The notes under the pieces: model-generated
Database searches by the model: none
The model's input: only the letters and a program-made list of their open reading frames with translations
Told to the model about the DNA's origin: nothing
Shown here: one piece after another, positions 46,221 to 56,605 of the stretch
How positions within the stretch are numbered: position 1 is the stretch's first letter
Layout: the number at the start of each line of letters is the position of its first letter
Program-made: the position numbers and the translations under genes
NCBI GenBank assembly: GCA_015062005.1
Contig: SUVL01000003.1
Location: 1-64,000 of the forward strand
DNA length: 64,000 nt
Source: Akkermansiaceae bacterium
GTDB taxonomy: Bacteria; Verrucomicrobiota; Verrucomicrobiia; Verrucomicrobiales; Akkermansiaceae
Direction of reading: 5' to 3'

Positions 46221-47582
46221 TCAAGGCATGAACTTCCAGAAACCGGCGGCCACCATAGAATCGAAGGCCTGCTGCGGCGCCAGTTCACCGCGTTCCTCCG
46301 CCATGCGCAGGTAGATGCGGGCGCGAGACGGGTCTGATGCCTTGGCTGCATTCCCCAGCTGGGTGATGACGGCCATGAGCGTGTAGCTCTGCGGAACCCC
46401 CACACTAGCAGCTGCAGTAAGGCAACTGATGGCCTTAGCCATATCGGCGGGAACTCCGGCGCCATTGAAATAGAGGTCTGCCAGCGCCAGATTAGCATAA
46501 GGCACACCTGCATCCACCAGCTGCTGGAGAATCGCCACGCCGCGCTCTGCTTCCGGGGCGCAACCACGGCCGGTAACCAGGCAATAGGCATAGGCCACCC
46601 CACCACGGGGATCCCCTGCATCTGCCGCCTGGCGGTATAGCTCAAACACTCGCTCTGGTGCGTATTTTTCCGGCTGCTTGTGGTATTCACCGGCCAATGG
46701 AATCAAGGCCGGAGCATACCCCAGCAGCACAGCCCGGCGGAACAGGCGGACCGCGGTCTCCGAATCCGGCTTGATGATATTCTTCAAGGCAGTGCTGAGT
46801 TCAGCACCAGGCAACATAAGGGCCGCCAACTGGGCCAATGCCTCCGGGTGGTCGCGGTCGGCTGCGAGTTTCAGAAAATCATAGCCCAGGGCATCCTTAC
46901 CCTGCTGCAGGTAGTAAAGACCCAGCGTAAAAGCTGCCGCCGGGCTGCCGTGAGAGGAAGCCAGCGTGAGCCATTCACGGCTTTTTTCCTCATCTCCCGG
47001 TTTCGTGAAAGCCGCGAGGAACTCCTCCACATAAAAATTATTCTTCTTCAACTCGGAGGCCACCGCAGCCCCCGCAGAGCCTTCCTTTTCGAGACGTCCG
47101 GAAAGCAACAGGTAGGCGGCACGGGCGCGGGCGCTGTTTTCCCTGCACGCCCGCATCAGGTACTTCATTCCTTCCTCTTCATCCGCCGGAGCACCAACAC
47201 CACTACCACAGAAATGAGCCATTTCCACCACAGCGGGCAAATAGCCCTGAGCCGCAGCCTGCTCCATCACCGCGCGGAGACGCACCGCCTCGGGCGCCGT
47301 CTCCAGGTTCGCCCCCTGCGCCCGTAGTTGCAGCATCGCCTGGCGCGCCAGCCAGGTGAGAGCTACCGGGTGTCCGGCATCGGCGGCTTTCTTCAACAAG
47401 GCCGGATACTGGCGTTCATCGCCACCAGTGGCATCCATCACCGCCGTCACCACAGGCCCCAAGTACTCAGATTGGGCGTGTTTCACAGCATCGAGTGCAG
47501 CCAGGCAGGCGGACTCTGCATCAGCCACCTGAGCCGAAACCGGACAAAGGGCGAACGGCAGAAGATAAAGAAAATGCTTCAT
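46221..47582 (-). CDS. Exported Sel1-repeat (TPR-like) protein
   Basis: Signal peptide; repeats such as AADAGDPRGGVAYAYCLVTGRG...LVDAGVPYANLALADLYFNGAGVP. Confidence 0.85.
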   Translation of the reverse strand: MKHFLYLLPFALCPVSAQVADAESACLAALDAVKHAQSEYLGPVVTAVMDATGGDERQYPALLKKAADAGHPVALTWLARQAMLQLRAQGANLETAPEAVRLRAVMEQAAAQGYLPAVVEMAHFCGSGVGAPADEEEGMKYLMRACRENSARARAAYLLLSGRLEKEGSAGAAVASELKKNNFYVEEFLAAFTKPGDEEKSREWLTLASSHGSPAAAFTLGLYYLQQGKDALGYDFLKLAADRDHPEALAQLAALMLPGAELSTALKNIIKPDSETAVRLFRRAVLLGYAPALIPLAGEYHKQPEKYAPERVFELYRQAADAGDPRGGVAYAYCLVTGRGCAPEAERGVAILQQLVDAGVPYANLALADLYFNGAGVPADMAKAISCLTAAASVGVPQSYTLMAVITQLGNAAKASDPSRARIYLRMAEERGELAPQQAFDSMVAAGFWKFMP

Positions 47583-47697
47583 TGCGCCATTCTACTTCTA
47601 CCAATCTGTTCTTGCAAGCTGATTTTACGGCGAAGACAAGGAATTTCCCGTAAGTCAATAACACATTTCAGCCTTTACAATCGGCCGCAGGGGATAT

Positions 47698-48576
47698 ATG
47701 ATGACCCGCATGAGCCACACGAAGGTATCGGACAACATGGAAGCGCTTATCAAATTAGCGCTGGAAGAAGATTTTGGTGATGGAGACGTGACCTCCCTCT
47801 ATTTCGTACCCGCAGAGCTGCAGGCGCGCGCCCTGCTGCGCCCCCGTACCCAGGGTGTGCTTTCCGGCGTGGAAGTAGCGCGTGCGGTATTCAAGGCGGT
47901 TGACCCCACGCTGAAGGTTGAGGTATACCTGAACGATGGCGATGAGGTTTCCCCCGGAGCCGTTGTCATGATGATTGAAGGCAAGGCCCAGTCCATCCTG
48001 GGTGCAGAGCGCACCGCCCTCAACTTCATCCAGCGTCTTTCCGGCGTAGCCAGCATGACCCACAAATACGTCAAGGCCATAGCCCACACCGAATGCAAGC
48101 TGCTGGATACCCGCAAGACCACCCCCGGCTACCGGCTTCTCGAAAAAGCAGCCGTGGTACACGGTGGCGGCAACAACCACCGCCTGGGGCTCTACGACCG
48201 CGCCATGGTGAAGGATAACCACCTGATGACCGATGGCAACACAGATCACCTGCAGGCCTGCATTACCAGGCTCAAGAATGAGCGACCTGGCGTGGAAGTG
48301 GAGCTGGAGGCCGACAATCTGCAGCAGGTGGAAGCCTTCCTGAAGCTGGAAGGTGTGGACTACATCCTGCTGGACAACATGAGCAACGAAGACATGCGCA
48401 AGGCTGTGGAAATGCGCGGCCAGAACTGCAAGCCATATTTCGAAGCCTCCGGCGGGCTCACGCTTGCCACAGCTCCCGCAGCTGCCGAAACCGGCGTGGA
48501 CTTCATGAGCTTCGGCTGCCTTACCCACTCCGTACCCTCCCTCGACCTCGGGCTGGATTTCACCGTCGAGCGCTAA
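47698..48576 (+). CDS. nadC: Nicotinate-nucleotide diphosphorylase (carboxylating)
   Basis: ALEEDFGDGDVTS; LNFIQRLSGVAS; LLDTRKTTPGYRLLEKAAVVHGGGNNHRLGL; EASGGL. Confidence 0.96.
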   Translation: MMTRMSHTKVSDNMEALIKLALEEDFGDGDVTSLYFVPAELQARALLRPRTQGVLSGVEVARAVFKAVDPTLKVEVYLNDGDEVSPGAVVMMIEGKAQSILGAERTALNFIQRLSGVASMTHKYVKAIAHTECKLLDTRKTTPGYRLLEKAAVVHGGGNNHRLGLYDRAMVKDNHLMTDGNTDHLQACITRLKNERPGVEVELEADNLQQVEAFLKLEGVDYILLDNMSNEDMRKAVEMRGQNCKPYFEASGGLTLATAPAAAETGVDFMSFGCLTHSVPSLDLGLDFTVER

Positions 48577-48586
48577 AATCCCCCCC

Positions 48587-49714
48587 ATGCTCACCCCCGG
48601 AGAAGCACTTATCACACTTAACCTCATACCCGGTATCGGTTCCATGAGGGTGCAATCGCTGCTGGAGTTTTTCGGCAGTGCAGAACTCGTGCTGAGTGCT
48701 CCCGAAAAAATGCTGACGATGGTACCGCGCATCGGCAGCAAGCTGGCTGCCGCCATTGCAGACTGGCGCCACTGCACCAATGTGCATGCAGAGTTGCAAT
48801 GCGCAGCTGATTACGGGGTGAAGGTGATAACTCTGCTGGACAAGGAATACCCGGCCTTTCTGCGCCGCATGAGCGACCCTCCCGTGGTGCTCTATGTGCG
48901 TGGGGAATGCAGGAACAGCGACAGCGACCACAGCGTGGCCATCGTAGGCACGCGCCATGCGTCTGCCTACGGGGTCACCACGGCCCGCCGCTTTGGCCGG
49001 GAACTGGCTGATGCCGGCTGCACTATCGTATCCGGACTGGCCCGCGGCATAGACACCGCCGGGCACTGGGGCGCGCTGGATGCCGGTGGCCGCACCCTGG
49101 CCGTGCTGGGTTTCGGCCAGGCGGAACTCTACCCGGAAGAAAACGCGGAACTCGCAGACCGGATCAGTGATGGGCACGGAGCCATCCTGAGCGAATTCCC
49201 CATGCACATGCGCCCCAGCCGCACCACCTTCCCACAGCGCAACCGCATCGTTGCGGCATGGAGCCGTGCCACAGTGGTGGTGGAAGCCCCGGAGCGCAGC
49301 GGATCCATACACACTGCCAACATGGCTGCGGAGGAATACGGCAACAGTGTCTTTGCCGTTCCCGGCCCCATCACCCAGCTCAACTCCTATGGCTGCCACA
49401 AGCTGATACGGGATGGCGCCACCCTCTGCACCTCACCGCAAGAGTTGCTGTCCGACATGGGCTGGCTTGGCGAACCCAGGCAGATGGAGTTGTTCGCCCC
49501 TGCCGCCCCACAGCAGGAGCTGGCCACAGCCCCTCCGGTGGATGATGAATCAAGGCTCGTTCTACAAGCGATTACCGCTGGTCATGACACGCTGGATGCC
49601 CTGTGCTCCGCCCTTGGCATGGGAGCCCACTGCATTACCCCCATACTGATGCGTTTACAGATACAGAGGCTCGTCACCCCTGTGCCCGGGGGGCGGTTCT
49701 GCGCCGCAAGCTGA
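48587..49714 (+). CDS. dprA: DNA-processing protein DprA
   Basis: VAIVGTRHASAYG, VSGLARGIDTAGHWGAL, SEFPMHMRPSRTTFPQRNRIVAAWSRATVVVEA, FAVPGPI. Confidence 0.95.
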   Translation: MLTPGEALITLNLIPGIGSMRVQSLLEFFGSAELVLSAPEKMLTMVPRIGSKLAAAIADWRHCTNVHAELQCAADYGVKVITLLDKEYPAFLRRMSDPPVVLYVRGECRNSDSDHSVAIVGTRHASAYGVTTARRFGRELADAGCTIVSGLARGIDTAGHWGALDAGGRTLAVLGFGQAELYPEENAELADRISDGHGAILSEFPMHMRPSRTTFPQRNRIVAAWSRATVVVEAPERSGSIHTANMAAEEYGNSVFAVPGPITQLNSYGCHKLIRDGATLCTSPQELLSDMGWLGEPRQMELFAPAAPQQELATAPPVDDESRLVLQAITAGHDTLDALCSALGMGAHCITPILMRLQIQRLVTPVPGGRFCAAS

Positions 49715-49764
49715 ACGCACTTTAGGCTTGCAAATGCCCAGCCGGTAACATAGACTCAGGCGCC

Positions 49765-50700
49765 ATGCGTTTCATTGCCACCACAGTAACGCTCTTGACC
49801 TTGATTTTCACCAGCGCGCCGGTATCCGGGGCGTTCCTTTCGCCTTTTGCCCAGAACCAGAATCTGAGCAGCAACCGCCCTGCCCCCATTCCTGCGGAAG
49901 CCCGGCGGGTGCGCCGTCCCTACGCCAGCCAGCTGAACCCCTCCCGGCCGCTGCGCACCCCCGCCACCCCAGCCCCCAGGCCGAACTGCGCGGCGGTCTG
50001 CGTTATAGACCCCTACAACGGCAACGTTTTGTACGGCTACAACGCCAACACCCGGCGCCAGGTAGCCAGCACCCAGAAAATCATTACAGCACTCTGTGTG
50101 TGCGACACCAAAGACCTGGATAAGGTGGTTACCATCAAAGCCTCGGATCGTCTTGCCCCCCCCATTCGCCTGAATCTGCGCGCCGGAGAGCAATACACCC
50201 GCCGCGACCTGCTGCAGGCCATGCTCACCGGCAGCTTTAATGATGTGGCCGTATCGCTCGCACGTGACTGTGCCGGCAGCGTAGATGCCTTTGTTGACCG
50301 CATGAATGCCCGCGCCAAGCGGATGCGCATGTACAACACTCACTTTAAAAACCCGAACGGCCTGCCTGCCCAGCAATACTCCACCGCCTATGACATGGCT
50401 CTGGCAGCATGCTACGCCTACAATAACCGGACTATCCGCAGCATGATTAACATACCGGCCTATGAGTTCCGCCGGAACAATGGTTCAGTGCGCATCATCC
50501 GCTCCACCAATCGCCTCATCTACACCCACCCCTGGGTACACGGTATGAAAACGGGTTATACGAACCTTGCAGGCAAATGCCTTATTTCCTGTGGTTCTTC
50601 AAACGGCAGGGCCGTCATCGTCGTGGTACTGGGCAGTACAAGCCGCAAAATCTGGGGCGAATCCCTGAAATACCTGCGCTGGGCCCTCGGGGACGTCTGA
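49765..50700 (+). CDS. D-alanyl-D-alanine carboxypeptidase (peptidase S11)
   Basis: SxxK in VASTQKIITAL, SxN in GSFND, KTG in GMKTGYTN. Confidence 0.93.
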   Translation: MRFIATTVTLLTLIFTSAPVSGAFLSPFAQNQNLSSNRPAPIPAEARRVRRPYASQLNPSRPLRTPATPAPRPNCAAVCVIDPYNGNVLYGYNANTRRQVASTQKIITALCVCDTKDLDKVVTIKASDRLAPPIRLNLRAGEQYTRRDLLQAMLTGSFNDVAVSLARDCAGSVDAFVDRMNARAKRMRMYNTHFKNPNGLPAQQYSTAYDMALAACYAYNNRTIRSMINIPAYEFRRNNGSVRIIRSTNRLIYTHPWVHGMKTGYTNLAGKCLISCGSSNGRAVIVVVLGSTSRKIWGESLKYLRWALGDV

Positions 50701-50784
50701 TGCCTGCTCACAAGCCCCCTGTTTGTCCTGGCTGTGTTTGCTTGATTCTTGACTACACACCTGCTGGTGTGCTAACATCGGTGT

Positions 50785-51429
50785 ATGAAACGTTACTTGC
50801 CCGTCTTCCTGCTGGCTCTGGGCTGCGGTCTCGCCCTTACCTCCTGCAGCCAGATACTGCAGCAACAAAACAAGCCCGATACAGAGGAAGAAACTACACC
50901 GGAAATTCCGCCGCCGCTTTATCTGGGCTCTGTTCACCAGGTATTTCCGGACGATAAATTCGCACTTCTCCGCATCATCGGCCCAATGCCCACGGAGGGC
51001 ACAGTCCTCATCACCCACCCGACAGATGGCTCAACTGAGCGCATCGGCAACCTGATTGTCTCCTCTGCCCAGCACGCCCGCAATAACATTATTGCTGCCG
51101 AAATCCGCGCCGGCGTGGTAATCAAAGGCGACAGAGTCTTTAAATACCGTTCCATAGCCTCCGCCCCCATTGAAGAAGAGGAGCCCGAGCCATTCACCAT
51201 GAGCGGCACCGAGATTGATGTAGGCTACACGCCACCGGAAATCAAAGAAAATATCCAGGAATCGCAAGTCTCCACAGAAGAAACGCCTGTAGAAGAACCA
51301 GCCCCGGAGCAGGCTGAAACCAGCATTCTGCCGGCAGCGGCCCCCCCGGTTCCTGCGATTCCGCCCCCCCCGGCCAGCGGCAAGTTTGATGACATACCGG
51401 ATAACATAAGCGACTGGGATTCCATGTAA
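50785..51429 (+). CDS. Hypothetical lipoprotein
   Basis: Lipobox-like LALTSC; acidic/Pro-rich C-terminus. Confidence 0.65.
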   Translation: MKRYLPVFLLALGCGLALTSCSQILQQQNKPDTEEETTPEIPPPLYLGSVHQVFPDDKFALLRIIGPMPTEGTVLITHPTDGSTERIGNLIVSSAQHARNNIIAAEIRAGVVIKGDRVFKYRSIASAPIEEEEPEPFTMSGTEIDVGYTPPEIKENIQESQVSTEETPVEEPAPEQAETSILPAAAPPVPAIPPPPASGKFDDIPDNISDWDSM

Positions 51430-51445
51430 CGAGCAGATTATAGAT

Positions 51446-52315
51446 ATGAGACTTCAATATTATGTAGATGAGGAAGGAGAAAGCACCATTGGCCTCTGGG
51501 TTCCCAAGCGCCAGTGCTTCATCGACGTAACCGCCCAGGATGAACAGCTCTGGGCCGCTATGCTGCCGGGCGGCAAAAAACTCCGCAAGGAGATTGAAAC
51601 CTGGATTTCCAAGGGAGCCGAGGACGGGGTACCCGTGGATATGAAGGGGCTTGTCGTATCCAGCGCCCTGCACGTGCAGCCCTGCACCCTGGCATGCCTG
51701 GGCAAGTGCTATGCCGACCACGCCAGGGAATTCAGTGGTGATTCCCCCACGGAACCCTCTCTGTTTCTGAAGGCGACCTCTGCGATTTCCTCGGATTTAT
51801 CCTATGTGCTGAATCCGGAAGGAGCCACCAAACTGGATTACGAAGTGGAACTTGCCGTCATCATCGGCGACACACTGCACCGGGCCACAGAAGCAGAGGC
51901 CCGACGAGCCATTGCAGGGTACACCCTCATGTGCGATTACTCTGAGCGCAGCTACCAGCTGGAACACGGCGGCCAATGGACCAAGGGGAAGAGCTACGAT
52001 ACCTTTGCCCCTTTCGGCCCCGTGTTCGTCACCAAAGACGAGATTCCTGACCCGGACAATCTGGAACTGGAACTCAAAGTGAACGGAGAAGTCAGACAGA
52101 AGGCCAACACCTCCCAGCTCATCATGCCCGTGGCCCGGCTGGTGGCCTACGTCTCACAATTCATGACCCTGAACCCGGGAGATGTCATCTCCACCGGCAC
52201 CCCGGGTGGCGTGGCGCTGGGCATGACCCCACCGCAATACCTCAAACCCGGCGACGTGGTGGAATTCTCATGCCCGGCCATTGGCTGCGTCACCCAGGTA
52301 GTGGAAGCAGAATAA
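51446..52315 (+). CDS. Fumarylacetoacetate hydrolase family protein
   Basis: LGKCYADHAREF, LDYEVELAVIIGD, GYTLMCDYSER, DVISTGTPGGVALGM. Confidence 0.92.
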   Translation: MRLQYYVDEEGESTIGLWVPKRQCFIDVTAQDEQLWAAMLPGGKKLRKEIETWISKGAEDGVPVDMKGLVVSSALHVQPCTLACLGKCYADHAREFSGDSPTEPSLFLKATSAISSDLSYVLNPEGATKLDYEVELAVIIGDTLHRATEAEARRAIAGYTLMCDYSERSYQLEHGGQWTKGKSYDTFAPFGPVFVTKDEIPDPDNLELELKVNGEVRQKANTSQLIMPVARLVAYVSQFMTLNPGDVISTGTPGGVALGMTPPQYLKPGDVVEFSCPAIGCVTQVVEAE

Positions 52316-52390
52316 AAAGTATTGCAATTATAGGGGCTTTTGCATACAATAGCGCGGTCTTTCAACTAACTCTCTTTTTCTCGGAATGAT

Positions 52391-53422
52391 ATGAAGATTC
52401 TCATTACAGGTGCAGCCGGCTTTATAGGATACCATGTTTCCAACCACCTCATCGAGGCCGGGCACCAGGTCATCGGCATCGATAATCTCTGCGATAACAA
52501 AGACCTGGTAATCAAGGCCGCGCGTCTCTCACTGCTTGGAATTGACGCGGAAAAAGCCACCGCAGGCCAGCCCGTCTGCGGCAACAGCGGTTTTACCTTC
52601 ATCCGTATGGACGTGTTGAACCGCCTGGCGGTCAGCGAGCTTTGCCGGCAGGAGAGTTTCGACGTCATCATCCACCTGGCTGCGCTCACAGGTGCCACCA
52701 AAGCCCGCATGAACCCGGCAGAGTTCTACGAGACGAACGTAACCGGCACCATCAACATGCTGGAGTCCGCGCGCCAGCACGGGGTGCAGCATTTCTTCTT
52801 CTCTTCCAGCTCAAGTGTATACAGCGCCCTGGCCACCCCGCCGTTTGCGGAAGAAGATCATGTGGACACCCCGATGAACATGTATGCCGCCTCTAAACGT
52901 TCAGCAGAGCTCCTTTGCTATTCCTACGCTAAGGCATACGGCATTCCGGTCACTATTTTCCGTTTGTTCAGCGTGTACGGCCCCTGGGCCAGGCCTGATT
53001 CCATACCCATGCAACTTGCGCACCGCATCATGAAAGGCGCGGAAGTCCGCGTGTTGAATAATGGCCACATCGTACGCGATTTCACCTACATTGACGACTT
53101 GCTGGAAGGCATGGATGCCGCGCTGCTCAACCAGCCTTTCAGCGTGAACGGAGTGCCATATGCCCTGTATAATGCAGGCCGCGGCAAGCCCGTTCCCTTC
53201 CTTTCCTTCATCCAATCCCTTGAATACTCACTGAGCCGCAATGCGGAAGTAGTGCTTGATGAGGCATCCCCGCTGGCGCTGGGTGAGCGCGTTGAAATGT
53301 ACGCCGACACCACCAAACTGGAACGCGAACTGGCCTACTCCCCAGTGTGGGATTACGAGGAAGCCATTCCTCGCTTTGCAGGCTGGTTCCTGGAGCACTA
53401 CGGCAAGACATTCAAGATGTAA
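52391..53422 (+). CDS. NAD-dependent nucleotide-sugar epimerase (UDP-glucuronate epimerase-like)
   Basis: ITGAAGFIGYHV; YAASKRSAE; RLFSVYGPWARPD. Confidence 0.9.
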   Translation: MKILITGAAGFIGYHVSNHLIEAGHQVIGIDNLCDNKDLVIKAARLSLLGIDAEKATAGQPVCGNSGFTFIRMDVLNRLAVSELCRQESFDVIIHLAALTGATKARMNPAEFYETNVTGTINMLESARQHGVQHFFFSSSSSVYSALATPPFAEEDHVDTPMNMYAASKRSAELLCYSYAKAYGIPVTIFRLFSVYGPWARPDSIPMQLAHRIMKGAEVRVLNNGHIVRDFTYIDDLLEGMDAALLNQPFSVNGVPYALYNAGRGKPVPFLSFIQSLEYSLSRNAEVVLDEASPLALGERVEMYADTTKLERELAYSPVWDYEEAIPRFAGWFLEHYGKTFKM

Positions 53423-53456
53423 TCCACCACTTTTTTACAACCCCAGAATCTGATAC

Positions 53457-54500
53457 GTGTCCCCTTATCTCTACAATCTCGCAAAAAAACTTCTGTTCTG
53501 TCTTGACCCGGAAACGGCACACAAGGTAACACTGGCAGGCCTGCGAACAGCAGAGCACATGCACCTGCTTCCGGCACTGGCTGGCACCAATCCTGTCTCT
53601 GACCCTGTAACCGTCATGGGGCTCCAGTTCCCGAACCGCGTCGGCCTGGCGGCTGGCATGGACAAGGAAGCCAACACCGTAGCCGCATTCGGGCATCTTG
53701 GTTTTGGTTTCGTGGAAGTCGGCACCCTCACGCCGCGGCCGCAGCCCGGCAACCCGAAGCCCAGGCTTTTCCGCTGCATCCCCCAGCAAGCCATCATCAA
53801 CCACATGGGCATCAACAACCCCGGCGTGGATGAAGGCGTTGAGAACATCCGCCGCACACGCCGTTTCAATGGTGTTCTGGGGGTCAACATCAGCAAGAAT
53901 AAAACAACCCCCAACTCCGAGGCTCACCAGGATTACCTGGAGTGCCTCCGCGCCGTGTGGGATGTGGCTGATTATGTGGCCATCAACTTCTCCTGCCCGA
54001 ATGTACCGAACCTCCAGGACCTGGCCAAGGCCGACAGCGCAGCAGACCTGCTCTCCCTCATGAAGAGCGAACAGGCCAATCTTTCCAGTGACACTGGGCG
54101 CTATGTTCCCTTGGTCATGAAGGTTTCCCCGGATATGAGTGAAGCCCAGATTCGCGACCTCGCCCATGTATTCCAGGATTGCCAGCTGGACGGCCTCATC
54201 TGCACCAACACCACCACCACCCGCACCGGCGTGGAGGATTCCCCCCATGCCTCGCAGAGCGGCGGCATGTCCGGCAAGCCCCTCTACAACAAAGCCAATG
54301 AAACCCTGGCTGCCTTTGCTCAGGAACTCAACGGCAGTATCCCCATCATTGGCGTGGGCGGCATCACCACGGCGGAAGATGCCGTTAACAAAATCAAAGC
54401 CGGTGCCTCGCTCGTGCAGCTTTACAGCGGATTCATCTACAATGGCCCCCCCCTGGTACATGCCGCAGCAACGGCCATCCGGGACCACTGCAAAGCCTGA
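53457..54500 (+). CDS. pyrD: Quinone-dependent dihydroorotate dehydrogenase
   Basis: NRVGLAAGMDKEANTV; GFVEVGTLTPRPQPGNPKPRLFR; VGVGGITTAEDA; GTG start. Confidence 0.94.
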   Translation: MSPYLYNLAKKLLFCLDPETAHKVTLAGLRTAEHMHLLPALAGTNPVSDPVTVMGLQFPNRVGLAAGMDKEANTVAAFGHLGFGFVEVGTLTPRPQPGNPKPRLFRCIPQQAIINHMGINNPGVDEGVENIRRTRRFNGVLGVNISKNKTTPNSEAHQDYLECLRAVWDVADYVAINFSCPNVPNLQDLAKADSAADLLSLMKSEQANLSSDTGRYVPLVMKVSPDMSEAQIRDLAHVFQDCQLDGLICTNTTTTRTGVEDSPHASQSGGMSGKPLYNKANETLAAFAQELNGSIPIIGVGGITTAEDAVNKIKAGASLVQLYSGFIYNGPPLVHAAATAIRDHCKA

Positions 54501-54522
54501 GCCCGTAGCCTTCACCTTCACG

Positions 54523-54557
54523 GCGCTTTCCCGGCATGCGGGGAAGCGCTGTTTTTT
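54523..54557 (+). terminator. Rho-independent terminator after pyrD
   Basis: gcgctttccc-ggcatgc-ggggaagcgc then tgtttttt. Confidence 0.85.
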
Positions 54558-54658
54558 GTAAAATGACATCTTTTCCGTTTAAATGAACGATTTGAGGTTT
54601 GCATGATGGAGTGCAATATGATAGACTGACGATTGAGATACCATATCCCCTTTCGAAC

Positions 54659-56173
54659 ATGAAGAACACGTCCCTTCTGCTTTCCCTTCTGGCACTGGGT
54701 TTCTCGATGGCCCAGGCAGCACAGGTGTACACCATCACCCTCACCTCTGCTGAGCGTTTTACTGACTGCACGGTCATTTACAAGAGCAGCAGCACCACCA
54801 AATTCCGCGGCAAGGATAAAGCGGGTAAGACTGTGACCAGGGAAATCCCCACCGGGAACATCATCATGATGCGGGAAGTGGTGAAGGATGAGCCCGAGCC
54901 GGAACAGAAAGACGAGGCACCTTCCACCCCTGCCCCTGCAGCGGCGGAAACCAACGCTGATGCCACCCCGGCGGCCCAGACTCCAGCCGGAGCCCCTGCT
55001 GCTGAAGGAGAACAGAAAGCCGAACCCATAGCCGATGGAAACATTGCCCAGCGTGCTGGTGAAGAAAAGGCAAAAGACGCCACTCTGCGTCTGCGTGAGA
55101 AACTCACCAACATGGAAACACTGATGAGCAAGATTTCCAAGCCCAGCCGGGCTCTGCAAAGCCAGGTTTCCCAAGTAAAGCGCCGCGTGACCAGCCAGCT
55201 GGAAGATATGGATAAGAAGGCTCTCGAAGTTGCCCGCCTCCAGGAGGAGTTCAACAAGGCCGGTGCAGCCGACTTCACCTTTGACAAGGTAAGCGTGGAG
55301 CAGCGTGACCAGTTTATGCGCGATGGTGAGGCTGCCTACAAGGCCATGCGCATCGACATGAAGGAAAAGAAAGGCCGCCGCAAGGTCGCAGGTCTGGACA
55401 AGTTTGAAATCATGCGCGAACGCTACCAGGGCATTCCTGAGTACAAGCAGGCCTACGAGTGGTATGTAAAGACACTCTATGCTCTCCAGAAAAAGTGGAC
55501 GGCCATGCACAACAAGGAGGAAAACGCCCGCAAGCGTCTCCCTGCCGATAAGAAGAGCCTGCGCCAGCGCCAAGATAACGCAGAATACGAAAATATTGCA
55601 GCCAAACTTAAGGAAGATGGCGATGATATCGCCACCGTATGGTTCACTCCCCCCGCCCGCAACCTGAAGATGCTTTCCATCAGCGTCAACAAGGTGAAGG
55701 ACGCCATACGCCGCAATGAAGACCGCCCGCTCGATGACGAGGTGGGCACCGTTCCCTCCCTCATCACCCAGTTCTGGGACAACATGGACAAAGTCCGCAT
55801 GTCCATGGTGACAGGTGACCTTGAGGCAGCAGAGAAGCAGCTGCGTGAAAATGGCGCCTACCCCATCATCATGCGTCTCAAGAACTACATCCTGCCCAAC
55901 GAGTACCGCACCCCCATTGTGGAGCAGTACAAGGCAACGCAGAAAGAGATTCAGACCCGCATGCGCGGATACAACAACCTGAAGCGTAGCCTGGAGCGAG
56001 CCACGGCCTCGCTTGACCGGGTCACGGCCAGTGCAGAAGCCCAGATTGACAGCGCCACAGCGGCGGTACAGAAAGAGCTGGATTCAGATGTGGGCGATAA
56101 CACCATGGAAGTTGAGCAGCCTAAAGCAGAAGCAGCACCGGCTCCGGAGCAGCCGGCAGCAGAGCAGAAGTAA
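54659..56173 (+). CDS. Exported coiled-coil-rich hypothetical protein
   Basis: Signal peptide MKNTSLLLSLLALGFSMAQAA; long charged helical segments; Pro/Ala linker. Confidence 0.6.
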   Translation: MKNTSLLLSLLALGFSMAQAAQVYTITLTSAERFTDCTVIYKSSSTTKFRGKDKAGKTVTREIPTGNIIMMREVVKDEPEPEQKDEAPSTPAPAAAETNADATPAAQTPAGAPAAEGEQKAEPIADGNIAQRAGEEKAKDATLRLREKLTNMETLMSKISKPSRALQSQVSQVKRRVTSQLEDMDKKALEVARLQEEFNKAGAADFTFDKVSVEQRDQFMRDGEAAYKAMRIDMKEKKGRRKVAGLDKFEIMRERYQGIPEYKQAYEWYVKTLYALQKKWTAMHNKEENARKRLPADKKSLRQRQDNAEYENIAAKLKEDGDDIATVWFTPPARNLKMLSISVNKVKDAIRRNEDRPLDDEVGTVPSLITQFWDNMDKVRMSMVTGDLEAAEKQLRENGAYPIIMRLKNYILPNEYRTPIVEQYKATQKEIQTRMRGYNNLKRSLERATASLDRVTASAEAQIDSATAAVQKELDSDVGDNTMEVEQPKAEAAPAPEQPAAEQK

Positions 56174-56194
56174 CCCACTTCCGCCCCATCAAGC

Positions 56195-56605
56195 ATGAAA
56201 AACTATTGCTTTGCGCTTCTCGGATTAAGCATTCCTGCCGTATATGCAGCTCCCGCAACGGAGCTGCCTGCGGCGGTGCAACAGGCGTTTAATTCGTACA
56301 CCGCCCTGCCTGCCCAGCTGGTTCCGCTGATGCAGAAGGCGCAGGATGCAACCTCCGCAACAGCTGTGGCAGGAGAATTGAAAGCCGCCCTGCCCGCCAT
56401 ATACGCGACCAGGGAGCAGTTGCACAACATGCCCCAGCTCACGCCGACTCAGGCCCAGCTTGTGCGGGCCCGCTACGGGCAGCGCATGCGGGAGGAATGG
56501 GCCCGGATGTACGAGCAGATCAGCCGGCTGAAGGCAGCTCGTTGTTATCAATCCGCTGATTTTGCAGAGGTATTCCACCTCTTGTGCATGATGATTGAAC
56601 GATGA
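56195..56605 (+). CDS. Small exported helical hypothetical protein
   Basis: Signal peptide; shape resembles the 36860 and 56602 proteins; coupled to the next gene. Confidence 0.55.
   Translation: MKNYCFALLGLSIPAVYAAPATELPAAVQQAFNSYTALPAQLVPLMQKAQDATSATAVAGELKAALPAIYATREQLHNMPQLTPTQAQLVRARYGQRMREEWARMYEQISRLKAARCYQSADFAEVFHLLCMMIER

Noticed and set aside
53412-54569. 385-aa minus-strand ORF antisense to pyrD
   Set aside because: Antisense artefact.
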